Shown one piece after another: positions 24,853-33,860 of a stretch of DNA of 64,000 bases. The notes beneath the pieces were generated by a model. That model had not been told where the DNA came from and searched no databases. It saw only the letters and a program-made list of their open reading frames with translations. The DNA lies in NCBI GenBank assembly GCA_046155285.1, contig JBJXEA010000027.1, forward strand, positions 1 to 64,000, read 5' to 3'. This stretch comes from CAILHX01 sp046155285 (GTDB lineage: Bacteria > Pseudomonadota > Gammaproteobacteria > Burkholderiales > Methylophilaceae). Position numbers and translations under genes: made by a program. Every line of letters starts with the position of its first letter. The stretch's first letter is position 1.

Positions 24853-25592
24853 TTTCCTACCCAGTTTTTTAGCTCATCAAGCTGCGTGTATTTGGTCAAA
24901 TCCACTTGCAGTGGCGTGAGCGAAACGTAACCGTTTTCCACTGCATAAAAATCAGTACCTTCACCAGCATCCTGTGCCGCGCCAGCAGCGCCGACCCAAT
25001 AAACCGTTTCGCCGCGTGGCGTGGTGGCGCGGATGACGGCTTCGGCTTTATGGCGACGACCCAGGCGCGTGACTTGCATACCTTTGATTTGGTTTTGCGG
25101 CACATCCGGCACGTTGAGGTTGATGCACACGGCGGACGGATAAGGTTGCTGCTGAAAGCGTTTGACCAGCTCCACCACGGCTTGCGCGGCGGTCTCAAAA
25201 TGCTTCGCGCCGTGTTGCGACATGGAAACCGCAATCGAAGGAATATCCAGCAAATAGCCCTCAGTCGCCGCCGCCACGGTACCGGAATAAATCGTGTCGT
25301 CGCCCATGTTGGCACCATCATTGATGCCGGAAATCACCATGTCCGGCATGAAATCCAGCAAGCCGGTGACCGCGAGATGCACGCAATCGGTGGGCGTGCC
25401 GTTGACGTAATAAAAACCGTTGTGCGCTTGGCGCACGGTGAGTGGGCGATCTAGCGTGAGCGAATTACTCGCCCCGCTGCGGTTGCGCTCAGGTGCCACC
25501 ACGGTGATGTCGGCGAGAGGAAGTAGGGCTTGGTAGAGGGTGTTTAAGCCGGGGGCAAAGTAGCCGTCGTCGTTCGATAAAAGTATGCGCAT
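24849..25592 (-). CDS. surE: 5'/3'-nucleotidase SurE
   Basis: A 247-residue metal-dependent nucleoside-monophosphate phosphatase. The N-terminal metal site LSNDDGYFAPG (Asp8, Asp9), VVAPERNRSGASNSLTL, NGTPTDCVHLA and the VISGINDGANMGDDTIYSGTV motif (shown in part: GINDGANMGDD) with its Asn ligand are complete. It probably recycles nucleotides under stress. First of the surE-pcm-nlpD set, 8 bp after the DUF2069 gene. Confidence 0.95.
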   Translation of the reverse strand: MRILLSNDDGYFAPGLNTLYQALLPLADITVVAPERNRSGASNSLTLDRPLTVRQAHNGFYYVNGTPTDCVHLAVTGLLDFMPDMVISGINDGANMGDDTIYSGTVAAATEGYLLDIPSIAVSMSQHGAKHFETAAQAVVELVKRFQQQPYPSAVCINLNVPDVPQNQIKGMQVTRLGRRHKAEAVIRATTPRGETVYWVGAAGAAQDAGEGTDFYAVENGYVSLTPLQVDLTKYTQLDELKNWVGK

Positions 25593-25600
25593 AAAGCGAA

Positions 25601-25948
25601 TTATACCTGCTTGCTGGGCGCTGTGAGCTTGGCGAATAGTACACTGCTGGCGAAGAAAACCACGGTGAGAAATGTTTCAATGAAAGCCAATTGTTGCGAC
25701 AACCCTACGTCAGACCAAGCGCGCACCGCGCCTTCGGTGAAATAGAACAAAATGAACATGCACGCCCATTGATAGGTGTAGCGCTTGCCTTTGAGGATAC
25801 CGAATACGGGCAGCAGCAAAGGTACGGCTTTCAGCACCAATAGGGAGCCGCCGGGGCGCAAGGGCGCTAACCACCATTCCCACACCACGCACAGCATGAT
25901 GAGGCTCAGCAGGCTGAAGCTGGCGATGAGTTGCAGGCGTGGGATCAT
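25601..25948 (-). CDS. DUF2069 inner-membrane protein
   Basis: A 115-residue protein with four predicted transmembrane helices (about 5-28, 32-50, 58-76, 85-105) and the family features WEWWLAPLRPGGSLLVLKA, PLLLPVFGILKGKRYTYQW, split here as FGILKGKRYTYQW, and YFTEGAVRAWSD. It belongs to a family found almost only in Beta- and Gammaproteobacteria, often next to wrbA, as here. Function unknown. Its start overlaps the stop of the HugZ-like gene. Confidence 0.85.
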   Translation of the reverse strand: MIPRLQLIASFSLLSLIMLCVVWEWWLAPLRPGGSLLVLKAVPLLLPVFGILKGKRYTYQWACMFILFYFTEGAVRAWSDVGLSQQLAFIETFLTVVFFASSVLFAKLTAPSKQV

Positions 25949-26655
25949 GCTTGAGCTGCTTTACTTAATGCCACTAAAGTTTGTCTTGCCGACTGTGCAT
26001 CAAAGATTGGAGTGTCAAAATCAAAGCGTAATACCCTATCATCAGTTTGAACATCAAAGCCATCGCAATCGATTCCTATCATGTGCGCGTGCTTCGTGGT
26101 GACGTGGTGTAAATGTGAGCAGTATGCGCGAAGGCTGTCGGCATGGTCGGCGTTCATGTGGCTCAGTATGCCAGCTTCTTGTTGTAATAACTTATTTGGA
26201 AGTGTTTGAAATGCATCACCTTCAATCCAGTGTATCTTGCCAAAGCCGCCGATGTATCGAGCCTGTTCGATGCGGATACGATAAAACAAGAAATCATGTG
26301 TATCGAAATAATGGGCAGACTGGGGAAAAAAATTAAGATAGCGCAATTTCAGCGCCCCTTCCTGTTCGTCTGCTTTAGTGGCATTTCCCAATAGCGTTAA
26401 ACGTCCTCCGGCTTGCATATCGCCAGCAATTGGGTCAAATGCGATCAGTGAGACATGTGCATCGGCCTGAATGTTTTTAGTGTGTTCGGCAATAGTGGAA
26501 ATAAGAATCAAAGGTTGACCATCGTGATCCAGAATAAAGGGAGTAACGGAACCGAAAGGGTAGTTCAAGAAGCGCGCTGAATGAGTGGAGAGTACGCCGC
26601 TACGCATAGTGCGCAGAAAACGTCGGGCTTCCTGTGCTGGGGTCATATCGCTCAC
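25945..26655 (-). CDS. HugZ-like pyridoxamine-phosphate-oxidase-fold protein
   Basis: A 236-residue protein with an N-terminal split-barrel FMN-binding-like domain (about 1-145; RSGVLSTHSARFLNYPFGSV, PLILISTIAEHTKNI, VSLIAFDP, GRLTLLGNA, FYRIRIEQARYIGGFGKIHWI) and a C-terminal DUF2470 domain (about 155-230; LSHMNADHADSLRAYC, IGIDCDGFDV). This is the HugZ layout; some members bind and degrade haem. Which cofactor this one uses cannot be told from sequence. It overlaps wrbA and the DUF2069 gene by 4 bp each. Confidence 0.85.
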   Translation of the reverse strand: MSDMTPAQEARRFLRTMRSGVLSTHSARFLNYPFGSVTPFILDHDGQPLILISTIAEHTKNIQADAHVSLIAFDPIAGDMQAGGRLTLLGNATKADEQEGALKLRYLNFFPQSAHYFDTHDFLFYRIRIEQARYIGGFGKIHWIEGDAFQTLPNKLLQQEAGILSHMNADHADSLRAYCSHLHHVTTKHAHMIGIDCDGFDVQTDDRVLRFDFDTPIFDAQSARQTLVALSKAAQA

Positions 26656-27245
26656 GCAAGTTTCAACGCGGTTTGTGCCAATCGTTTACCCAGAGCGATA
26701 CAAAGTTTTTTCTCAGAATCAGAGATGGGGTTTTCATGATTTCCACCCACCACGCGACTTGCGCCATAAGGCGTGCCGCCGAGTGTAGTCGCCGCCAAGT
26801 CTGGCTCAGAATAAGGCAGACCAACGATCACCATGCCGTGATGCAGCAAGGGCAACATCATGGATAGCAGCGTGCTTTCATTGCCACCGTGCATAGAGGC
26901 GGTGGCGGTGAACACTGCCGCTGGCTTGCCAATTAGTGCGCCTTTTAGCCACAGACCGGAAGTGCCGTCGAGAAAATACTTGAGCGGTGCCGCCATATTG
27001 CCAAAGCGAGTCGGGCTACCGAGCGCAAGTCCCGCGCACTCTTTCAAGTCTTTCAGTTCCACATACGGCGCGCCGCTGTCAGGGATGTCGGAATCCGTGG
27101 CTTCGCAAACGGTGGAAACTTTAGGAACGGTGCGCAGCCGTGCTTTTGCGCCATTAACCATTTCCACACCACGCGCCACCAGTTGCGCCATGTCGCGCAC
27201 TGCGCCTTGCTGGGAATAATAGAGAACGAGTATTTCAGCCATCAA
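26652..27245 (-). CDS. wrbA: NAD(P)H:quinone oxidoreductase, WrbA type
   Basis: A 197-residue flavodoxin-like quinone reductase that uses FMN for two-electron reduction of quinones. Motifs: ILVLYYSQQGAVRDMA for the FMN phosphate loop, GSPTRFGNMAAPLKYFLDGT, FTATASMHGGNESTLLSMM, and YGASRVVGG. It overlaps purB by 4 bp and the HugZ-like gene by 4 bp, so it is inside one minus-strand transcript. Confidence 0.93.
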   Translation of the reverse strand: MMAEILVLYYSQQGAVRDMAQLVARGVEMVNGAKARLRTVPKVSTVCEATDSDIPDSGAPYVELKDLKECAGLALGSPTRFGNMAAPLKYFLDGTSGLWLKGALIGKPAAVFTATASMHGGNESTLLSMMLPLLHHGMVIVGLPYSEPDLAATTLGGTPYGASRVVGGNHENPISDSEKKLCIALGKRLAQTALKLA

Positions 27246-28612
27246 ATTTTATTCGCCAACTCAACCGCTTTGCCTACATAGCTCGCTGGTGTCATTGCCA
27301 GCAGTGCATCTTTGGCCACTTGCGGAATCGCCAGCGTGGCGATGAAGTTGTGCAGGTCTTCTTTACTGATGCCGCTTTTGCCTCGTGTCAGTTCTTTGAG
27401 TTGCTCGTAAGGGTTTGCGATGCCATAGCGTCGCATCACGGTTTGTATTGGTTCGGCGAGAACTTCCCAGGAGGATGCCAGATCTGCATAAAGTTTTGCG
27501 CGATTGGCTTCCAGCTTTTTCAGGCCTTTGAGGCAGGAGTCGTAGCCCAGCAGCGAATACCCAAAAGCCACACCCATATTGCGTAGCACAGTGGAATCTG
27601 TGAGGTCGCGTTGCCAACGAGAGATGGGGAGTTTTTCTGATAAATGGCCGAGCACAGCATTCGCCAGCCCCAAATTCCCTTCCGAGTTTTCAAAGTCTAT
27701 CGGGTTGACCTTGTGCGGCATGGTGGAAGAACCGACTTCGCCTTCTTTGACTTTTTGCTTGAAGTAGCCGAGTGACACGTAACCCCAGATGTCGCGATCC
27801 AGGTCTATCAAAATGGTATTGATGCGCGACATGGCGTGGTACAACTCGACCATCGCATCGTGCGGTTCAATCTGGATGGTGTAAGGGTTGTAGGTCAGTC
27901 CTAGACCTTCTACAAAGGATTGAGCGAAGGTTTCCCAATCCACATCGGGATACGCGGACAAATGTGCGTTGAAGTTGCCCACTGCGCCGTTGATTTTGCC
28001 AAGGATTTCGACGGCGGCCAGTTGAGTGCGTTGGCGGCGTAGTCTGTAAACGACATTCGCCAGTTCCTTGCCCATGGTGGTGGGTGAGGCAGGCTGGCCG
28101 TGGGTGTGGGCGAGCATGGCGGCATCGGCGAGGTCGTGCGCTTGTGTCGTCAAGTTGGTAATGACTGCATCCAGCATCGGCAGCAACACGCTGTCGCGTG
28201 CGCCTTTTAGCATCAAGCCGTGCGACAGGTTGTTGATGTCCTCTGAAGTGCAGGCGAAGTGGATGAATTCGCTGGCTTTGCTCACTTCCACGTTGCCCTT
28301 GAAGCGCTCTTTCAGCCAGTATTCCAATGCTTTTACATCGTGATTGGTTTTGGCTTCTATGACCTTCACTGCTGCCGCATCGGCCTCGCTGAATTGGACA
28401 ATTGCTGCATCTAATTCCGCAATAGTGTCGGTTGAGAAGGATGCGATTTCTGGTAGCTCGACGTTGGCAGCCAAAGCTTTCAGCCATTCCACTTCAACAA
28501 ACGCACGGTGCTTGATTAGTGCATATTCGCTAAAATAAGGGCGCAGCGCGTCCAGCTTGGTTTGATAGCGTCCATCAAGCGGGGAAAGAGCGTTGAGAGC
28601 GGTGAGTTCCAT
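27242..28612 (-). CDS. purB: Adenylosuccinate lyase
   Basis: I chose the Met at 28612 (MELTALNALSPLDGRY), which gives 456 residues, the same as E. coli PurB; an upstream Met would add 11 residues that do not belong to the family. The enzyme acts twice in purine synthesis, cleaving SAICAR and adenylosuccinate. Signature loop GSSTMPHKVNPIDFENSEG is intact, and the catalytic His lies in AHTHGQPASPTTMGKE. It heads the minus-strand run purB-wrbA-HugZ-DUF2069-surE-pcm-nlpD-GNAT. Confidence 0.96.
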   Translation of the reverse strand: MELTALNALSPLDGRYQTKLDALRPYFSEYALIKHRAFVEVEWLKALAANVELPEIASFSTDTIAELDAAIVQFSEADAAAVKVIEAKTNHDVKALEYWLKERFKGNVEVSKASEFIHFACTSEDINNLSHGLMLKGARDSVLLPMLDAVITNLTTQAHDLADAAMLAHTHGQPASPTTMGKELANVVYRLRRQRTQLAAVEILGKINGAVGNFNAHLSAYPDVDWETFAQSFVEGLGLTYNPYTIQIEPHDAMVELYHAMSRINTILIDLDRDIWGYVSLGYFKQKVKEGEVGSSTMPHKVNPIDFENSEGNLGLANAVLGHLSEKLPISRWQRDLTDSTVLRNMGVAFGYSLLGYDSCLKGLKKLEANRAKLYADLASSWEVLAEPIQTVMRRYGIANPYEQLKELTRGKSGISKEDLHNFIATLAIPQVAKDALLAMTPASYVGKAVELANKI

Positions 28613-28690
28613 GTGCGGGCAGTGAGAGTTGATTTGAGGCTGCAATTTTACGATACTCCGTATTCGAGTGGTAACATTCTACGAATGTTG

Positions 28691-28720
28691 CCGTCATTCC
28701 CGCCTGCGCGGGAATGACGG
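28691..28720. repeat. REP-like palindrome
   Basis: Thirteen-bp perfect arms CCGTCATTCCCGC / GCGGGAATGACGG around a CTGC centre. Member of the dispersed ATTCC-type family in this window. It lies between the divergent purB and aminotransferase genes. Confidence 0.85.
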
Positions 28721-28765
28721 TGGAAGTTATTGGATTTTTCTAAATCAGCACATTGAGGAGCTTTC

Positions 28766-29884
28766 ATGGCAACGTCTTTTCACCCCCCGCACCGTATTCT
28801 CATGGGCCCCGGCCCTTCCGATGTCAGCCCGCGTGTGCTGGCCGCCATGGCGCGCCCCACTATCGGCCATCTCGACCCCAATTTCGTTGAAATGATGGAC
28901 GAAATGAAGGCCATGCTGCAATACGCTTTTCAGACCAAAAACGAGCTGACTATGCCGGTTTCGGCGCCCGGTTCTGCGGGTATGGAAACCTGTTTTGTGA
29001 ATTTGCTGGAACCCGGTGATAAAGCCATTGTGTGCCAAAACGGCGTGTTTGGCGGACGCATGAAAGAAAACGTAGAGCGTTGCGGCGCAACGGCGGTGAT
29101 GGTGATGGACGATTGGGGGACGGCAGTTGATCCGAATAAAGTGGAAGACGCGCTCAAGGCTAATCCTGACGCCAAATTGCTGGCTTTTGTGCATGCTGAA
29201 ACCTCCACTGGTGCGCAGTCCGACGCACAAACACTCACCTATTTAGCACATAAATATGATGCGCTGTCTTTGGTGGATAGTGTCACTGGTTTGGCTGGCA
29301 GCCCGCTCAAAGTGGACGAGTGGGAGATAGATGCCATCTATTCCGGTTCGCAAAAATGCCTGTCCTGCACTCCCGGCTTGTCGCCCATCAGCTTTAGCGA
29401 CCGCGCTATGCAAGTGGTGAAGAATCGCAAGTCCAAGGTGCAAAGCTGGTTCCTAGATTTGAACCTTGTCACCGCCTATTGGGGCAGTGGAGCCAAGCGG
29501 ACCTACCACCATACCGCGCCGGTCAATGCACTTTATGGGCTGCACGAGGCCTTGGTTATGTTGCAAGAAGAGGGTTTGGAAAACTCATGGGCGCGGCATA
29601 AACAGCACCATCTGGAACTCAAGGCTGGTCTGGAAGCTTTGGGGTTGAAGTTCGTTGTGAAAGAAGAACACCGGCTACCGCAACTCAACTCAGTGTATAT
29701 CCCTGAAGGTGTGGACGATGCCACGGTGCGTAGCGCACTGCTCAATGATTACGGCTTGGAGATAGGTGCGGGCTTAGGAGCGATGGCGGGCAAAATCTGG
29801 CGCATCGGTTTAATGGGGCATGCTTCTAACGAACGCAACGTGAATATCTGTCTGACGGCGCTGGAAGACGTGATGCGGACGTGA
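28766..29884 (+). CDS. Class V aminotransferase (alanine/serine-glyoxylate type)
   Basis: A 372-residue PLP enzyme. The MGPGPSDVSPRVLAAMA start, GHLDPNFVEMMDE, SAPGSAGMET, HAETSTGA, SLVDSVTGLAG and the PLP Lys197 in SGSQKCLSC are all diagnostic of the alanine-glyoxylate/serine-glyoxylate/serine-pyruvate group. The likely reaction is transamination between serine or alanine and glyoxylate or pyruvate. The amino donor cannot be decided from sequence; in this bacterial group it is used in glycine/serine or glyoxylate metabolism. It has a strong GAGGAG ribosome site. Confidence 0.88.
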   Translation: MATSFHPPHRILMGPGPSDVSPRVLAAMARPTIGHLDPNFVEMMDEMKAMLQYAFQTKNELTMPVSAPGSAGMETCFVNLLEPGDKAIVCQNGVFGGRMKENVERCGATAVMVMDDWGTAVDPNKVEDALKANPDAKLLAFVHAETSTGAQSDAQTLTYLAHKYDALSLVDSVTGLAGSPLKVDEWEIDAIYSGSQKCLSCTPGLSPISFSDRAMQVVKNRKSKVQSWFLDLNLVTAYWGSGAKRTYHHTAPVNALYGLHEALVMLQEEGLENSWARHKQHHLELKAGLEALGLKFVVKEEHRLPQLNSVYIPEGVDDATVRSALLNDYGLEIGAGLGAMAGKIWRIGLMGHASNERNVNICLTALEDVMRT

Positions 29885-29918
29885 ACTTTGCTTAACGATT
29901 TTTAGTCCATTAAGCACT

Positions 29919-30170
29919 ATGAAAAAGATAATACTGCTTTGTTGTTTGCTCCCCATGCTGGCACACTCTGCCGACGCAGAACCCAGCGTGGAAGCCAACA
30001 TCGTTGCTATGGATACCGACCGTGACGGCATGGTGAGCGTTGCTGAAATCAAGGCGTATCTGCAAAAAGAATTCGGCCCACACTACAAAGAATCGCTGCT
30101 GGAAAAGATGGATTTTGCGGCCAAAGCGCAGAGTTGCGATTCGTCCTTTACCCGTCCGTTTCGGCAGTAG
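29919..30170 (+). CDS. Small exported EF-hand protein
   Basis: An 83-residue protein with a signal peptide (MKKIILLCCLLPMLAHSADA) and one canonical EF-hand loop (Asp32-Glu43, DTDRDGMVSVAE). A second hand is not evident; the C-terminal 30 residues have one Cys. It may bind calcium in the periplasm. It lies 34 bp after the aminotransferase gene. The partner is unknown. Confidence 0.65.
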   Translation: MKKIILLCCLLPMLAHSADAEPSVEANIVAMDTDRDGMVSVAEIKAYLQKEFGPHYKESLLEKMDFAAKAQSCDSSFTRPFRQ

Positions 30171-30267
30171 TCTGGCGCGGCTAGATTTAATTTCCTGCAT
30201 TGAATTTCTTGAGCATCAGCGCGTCAGCGCTCAGCTATAATCATTTCTTTTCACTCGTAACTTCATC

Positions 30268-32838
30268 ATGTTAAACGCCTATCACGACCATATTGCCGAG
30301 CGCGCCGCGCTTGGGCTTCCTCCGCTTCCACTGAATCCTGAGCAAACCGCCGCGCTGGTGGATTTATTGAAAGCACCAGCTGCGGGTAGCGAAAAAGAAT
30401 TATTAGACCTGCTGGAGAATCGCGTTCCGGCTGGCGTGGATCAAGCGGCCTATGTCAAAGCGGCATTTTTGGCGGATATCGCCAACGTCAAGGCTGCGTC
30501 GCCACTCATCAGCCGCGAAAAAGCGGTGCAAATTTTAGGCACCATGCTCGGCGGTTACAACGTGCCGGTGCTGGTGAGCCTGCTGGATGGCGATTTGGCG
30601 GATGCTGCGGTTAAAGCGTTGTCGCACACCATCCTCATGTTCGACGCATTCCACGACGTGGAAACCAAGGCCAAAACGGGCAACGCGGCGGCTAAAAAGC
30701 TGATGCAATCTTGGGCGGATGCTGAGTGGTTCAGCGTTCGCAAGCCGGTGCCGGAAGCCATTCAGTGCGTGGTGTTCAAAGTGGCGGGCGAGACCAATAC
30801 CGACGACCTTTCCCCCGCGCAGGAAGCTTGGTCGCGCCCCGACATTCCGTTGCACGCCAAGGCCATGCTGGTGAGCAAGATGCCGGACGGCTTGCAGACT
30901 ATCGAACAACTCAAATCCAAAGACTTGCCGCTGGCTTATGTGGGCGACATCGTCGGCACGGGTTCTTCTCGTAAATCCGCCATCAACTCGGTGCAATGGT
31001 TTATGGGCGACGACATTCCGCACATTCCCAACAAGCGCACCGGCGGCGTGATTCTGGGCGGCAAAATTGCGCCCATTTTCTTTAATACCGCCGAGGATTC
31101 CGGTGCGTTGCCGATTCAATGTGATGTTTCAAAACTCAGTATGGGCGACGTGATTACGATTCACCCACGAGCCGGAAAAATCACTAACGCAGCGGGCGAA
31201 ATCCTCAGCAGTTTTGAGTTGGCTCCTGTCACCTTGCCGGACGAAGTGCAAGCGGGTGGCCGTATTGCGCTGATTATCGGTCGCGGCTTGACCACCAAGG
31301 CGCGTGCTTCGCTGGGGTTGCCACCATCCACAGCTTTTGTCCACGCGCATCTGGTGGCAGAGTCGAAAAAAGGCTTTACGCTGGCGCAAAAAATGGTCGG
31401 GCGTGCTTGTGGCTTGCCAGAAGGCCTCGGCATCCGCCCCGGTACTTATTGCGAACCCAAAACCACCACGGTGGGAAGTCAGGACACCACCGGTGCGATG
31501 ACCCGCGACGAACTGAAAGAGCTGGCCTGCCTGGGCTTTTCCGCCGACTTGGTGATGCAGAGTTTTTGCCACACCGCCGCCTACCCTAAGCCCGTGGATA
31601 TTAAGTTGCAGCACAGTTTGCCGGAGTTCATGTCCAGTCGCGGCGGCGTCACTTTGCGCCCCGGCGACGGCATCATCCACTCGTGGCTCAATCGCATGTT
31701 GTTGCCAGATACCGTAGGCACCGGCGGCGATTCTCATACGCGCTTCCCGATAGGCATTTCCTTCCCCGCCGGTTCTGGCTTGGTGGCCTTCGCTGCGGCG
31801 ATGGGCGCGATGCCGCTGGATATGCCGGAATCAGTATTGGTGCGCTTTAAGGGCAAGATGCAGCCCGGCATCACCTTGCGCGATCTGGTCAACGCGATAC
31901 CGTATGCCGCGATACAAAAAGGTTTGCTGACAGTGGGCAAGCAAGGCAAAAAGAACGTCTTTAATGGCCGCATTCTGGAAATCGAAGGCTTGCCGGATTT
32001 GAAAGTGGAACAAGCGTTCGAGTTCGCCGATGCCTCTGCCGAGCGCTCTGCCAATGGCTGTACGGTTAGGTTGGACAAAGCGCCCGTCATCGAATATCTA
32101 CGCTCCAATGCCGCGTTGCTGGAGAATTTGATAGCGAACGGCTATGAAGATGCACGTACCTTGCGACGCCGCATAGACAACATCAATGCTTGGCTGGCCG
32201 CGCCCACATTGCTGGAGCCGGATGCCGACGCGGAATATGCCGAAGTCCTCGAGATAGATTTGAACACCATCAAGGAGCCGCTGGTGGCTTGCCCCAACGA
32301 CCCTGATGACATCAAGCCATTGTCCGCAGTGGTCGGCGACAAGATAGACGAAGTGTTCATCGGCAGCTGTATGACCAACATCGGCCACTACCGCGCTGCG
32401 GCGCGGGTGCTGGAAGATGCCGGCTTGATCCCGACCCGCTTGTGGATCGCCCCGCCGACACGCATGGACGAATCCCAGTTGCGGGAAGAGGGTGCCTATG
32501 GCGTGTTCGGCCGCGCCGGTGCGCGTACCGAAGTGCCAGGCTGTTCGCTGTGCATGGGTAATCAGGCGCGGGTAGCGGACAAGGCCACCGTGTTTTCTAC
32601 CAGTACTCGCAACTTTGATAATCGTATGGGCAAGGAAGCTAATGTTTATCTGGGTTCTGCCGAGCTGGCCGCGGTGTGTGCGGTGTTGGGCAAGATGCCG
32701 AGCATGCAGGAGTATTTGCAGGTGTTGGGGGATAAGGTGAACAAGGATGCGGATGTGATTTATCAGTATCTGAATTTTGATCAGATGGCGGAATATAAGC
32801 CTAAGAGGGTGATTCCGATTGTGGAAGCGGTGGTTTGA
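30268..32838 (+). CDS. acnB: Aconitate hydratase B
   Basis: An 856-residue AcnB-type aconitase (citrate to isocitrate; TCA cycle). The N-terminal HEAT-like domain (1-160), swivel domain (about 165-370, GDIVGTGSSRKSAINSVQWFMG, shown in part: GTGSSRKSA) and the catalytic domains follow in the AcnB order. The [4Fe-4S] ligands are the Cys of GSCMTNIGHY and the two Cys of CSLCMGN; GGDSHTRFPIGISF is the substrate loop. The AcnB form is also known to bind its own mRNA when it loses the cluster. It lies alone in its orientation, 97 bp after the small EF-hand gene. Confidence 0.97.
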   Translation: MLNAYHDHIAERAALGLPPLPLNPEQTAALVDLLKAPAAGSEKELLDLLENRVPAGVDQAAYVKAAFLADIANVKAASPLISREKAVQILGTMLGGYNVPVLVSLLDGDLADAAVKALSHTILMFDAFHDVETKAKTGNAAAKKLMQSWADAEWFSVRKPVPEAIQCVVFKVAGETNTDDLSPAQEAWSRPDIPLHAKAMLVSKMPDGLQTIEQLKSKDLPLAYVGDIVGTGSSRKSAINSVQWFMGDDIPHIPNKRTGGVILGGKIAPIFFNTAEDSGALPIQCDVSKLSMGDVITIHPRAGKITNAAGEILSSFELAPVTLPDEVQAGGRIALIIGRGLTTKARASLGLPPSTAFVHAHLVAESKKGFTLAQKMVGRACGLPEGLGIRPGTYCEPKTTTVGSQDTTGAMTRDELKELACLGFSADLVMQSFCHTAAYPKPVDIKLQHSLPEFMSSRGGVTLRPGDGIIHSWLNRMLLPDTVGTGGDSHTRFPIGISFPAGSGLVAFAAAMGAMPLDMPESVLVRFKGKMQPGITLRDLVNAIPYAAIQKGLLTVGKQGKKNVFNGRILEIEGLPDLKVEQAFEFADASAERSANGCTVRLDKAPVIEYLRSNAALLENLIANGYEDARTLRRRIDNINAWLAAPTLLEPDADAEYAEVLEIDLNTIKEPLVACPNDPDDIKPLSAVVGDKIDEVFIGSCMTNIGHYRAAARVLEDAGLIPTRLWIAPPTRMDESQLREEGAYGVFGRAGARTEVPGCSLCMGNQARVADKATVFSTSTRNFDNRMGKEANVYLGSAELAAVCAVLGKMPSMQEYLQVLGDKVNKDADVIYQYLNFDQMAEYKPKRVIPIVEAVV

Positions 32839-32851
32839 GCTTTCTCGTTAG

Positions 32852-33373
32852 ATGACTGACGCTGAACGACTTCGCAATAAACTAGAAGGCATGTATGCCG
32901 CGATTGAAGAACGGTATGCTTGTATACACCCTCATCGTGAACTCCGCCTTCGATTAATTAAAGGAGGACGCCTAGCCTATTATCGGCAGTGTATTCGGTG
33001 TGGTTATGCGGGGCAGGCTGTTTCTTCAAGGATTGCCCTTGGCGAAACCATTGGAGTTGTCATCCCAAATTTTGATAACGACGCAGAATTAAGTTGGAGA
33101 AAAGCAAAAAGTGAAGATTACTCGCACGCAAGTTACGAGGTTAATCAAGAGCGCCGACTTATTTATGAAGATTATCTGTTATCTAATCAATGGAAAGCGA
33201 TTAAGGCTTTAGTCTTTAAGCGAGCAAATGATATGTGCGAAATTTGCGAATTGAATGATGCCGTGGATGTACATCATGAGACTTATGAAAACGTATTCGC
33301 TGAAAAATTAGAAGACTTAAAAGCGGTATGTAGGTTTTGCCATGATTATTTGCATGGAAAAATAAAACTCTAG
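32852..33373 (+). CDS. HNH-endonuclease-like protein of unknown function
   Basis: A 173-residue protein. A C-terminal HNH/zinc-finger-like module (about 125-170) has C129xxC132, a DVHHETYENVF segment with His141-His142, and C160xxC163-H164 with His168. This is the layout of HNH nucleases found in phage and restriction loci. The N-terminal half has another CIRCG pair (Cys47, Cys50) that could form a zinc knuckle with Cys24/His. It is AT-rich compared with acnB and has no ribosome site, starting 13 bp after the acnB stop. It may have been acquired. Nuclease activity is not shown. Confidence 0.65.
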   Translation: MTDAERLRNKLEGMYAAIEERYACIHPHRELRLRLIKGGRLAYYRQCIRCGYAGQAVSSRIALGETIGVVIPNFDNDAELSWRKAKSEDYSHASYEVNQERRLIYEDYLLSNQWKAIKALVFKRANDMCEICELNDAVDVHHETYENVFAEKLEDLKAVCRFCHDYLHGKIKL

Positions 33374-33388
33374 AAACTGTAATAAATC

Positions 33389-33684
33389 AAAACCGTCGGG
33401 GGTTGCCCGACAGCAAGTCACTTTCCTTTGCTTGTCCAAAGGAAAGTAACCAAAGCAAATGACACCCTACTGCCTTGCCCCTAACGGGGTACCCGCCAAC
33501 GCAACTCCGAGCCTGCCCTCGAATGTTTGAGTCGGGGGACGGGTGACCGCGCAACGCGCCCTAGCAAGCCACACAAAACGTGGCGTGCCGTGGAGCTCAC
33601 ACATAGGTTGCCGCCAAGCCCCCCGTCTTGGAGCTGCGTTGGCAGCTGCGGCAGAAGGGAAGGGGTGGTGCGCCACCGCTCTGC
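33389..33684. repeat. Dispersed intergenic element, copy A
   Basis: The gap 33374-33860 contains no supported gene. It holds a repeat with several hairpins: GTCGGG-GGTTG-CCCGAC at 33395-33411, and an 11-bp perfect stem at 33420-33430/33437-33447. The same element occurs at 48473-48662 in the opposite orientation. Copy A has about 110 nt inserted in its middle (about 33510-33626). The end near 33660-33684 (GGTGGTGCGCCACC) is itself palindromic. Confidence 0.85.
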
Positions 33685-33688
33685 TGTC

Positions 33689-33776
33689 ATTCTGGCGTAG
33701 GCCAGAATCCAGTTCAATTAAATGGGTTGCATGCGCTAAACTCGATGCTTGGCTAGATTCCGGCCTCCGCCGGAAT
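33689..33776. repeat. Pair of REP-like palindromes in opposite orientation
   Basis: Hairpin 33689-33708 (ATTCTGGC-GTAG-GCCAGAAT) and hairpin 33757-33776 (ATTCCGGC-CTCC-GCCGGAAT) face away from each other, giving a TCATTC...GAATGAC composite like a BIME. Same family as at 3942, 28691, 48683 and 48750. Confidence 0.8.
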
Positions 33777-33860
33777 GACGAGGTTAAAAAGGTGTCAACG
33801 CGAATGTTTCGTTGCCGTTGGTGAGGGGCAGGTCTGATTTTTTAATTTGAGGATATCCAA

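Noticed and set aside
27867..28487. Open frame of 206 codons in another frame within purB
   Set aside because: Same strand, shifted frame of a complete purB; composition (Arg, His, Gln, Pro) shows it is a shadow.
33374..33860. CRISPR array or prophage remnant in the repeat-rich gap
   Set aside because: The repeats are palindromic and irregularly spaced, with no regular spacers and no cas or phage genes.
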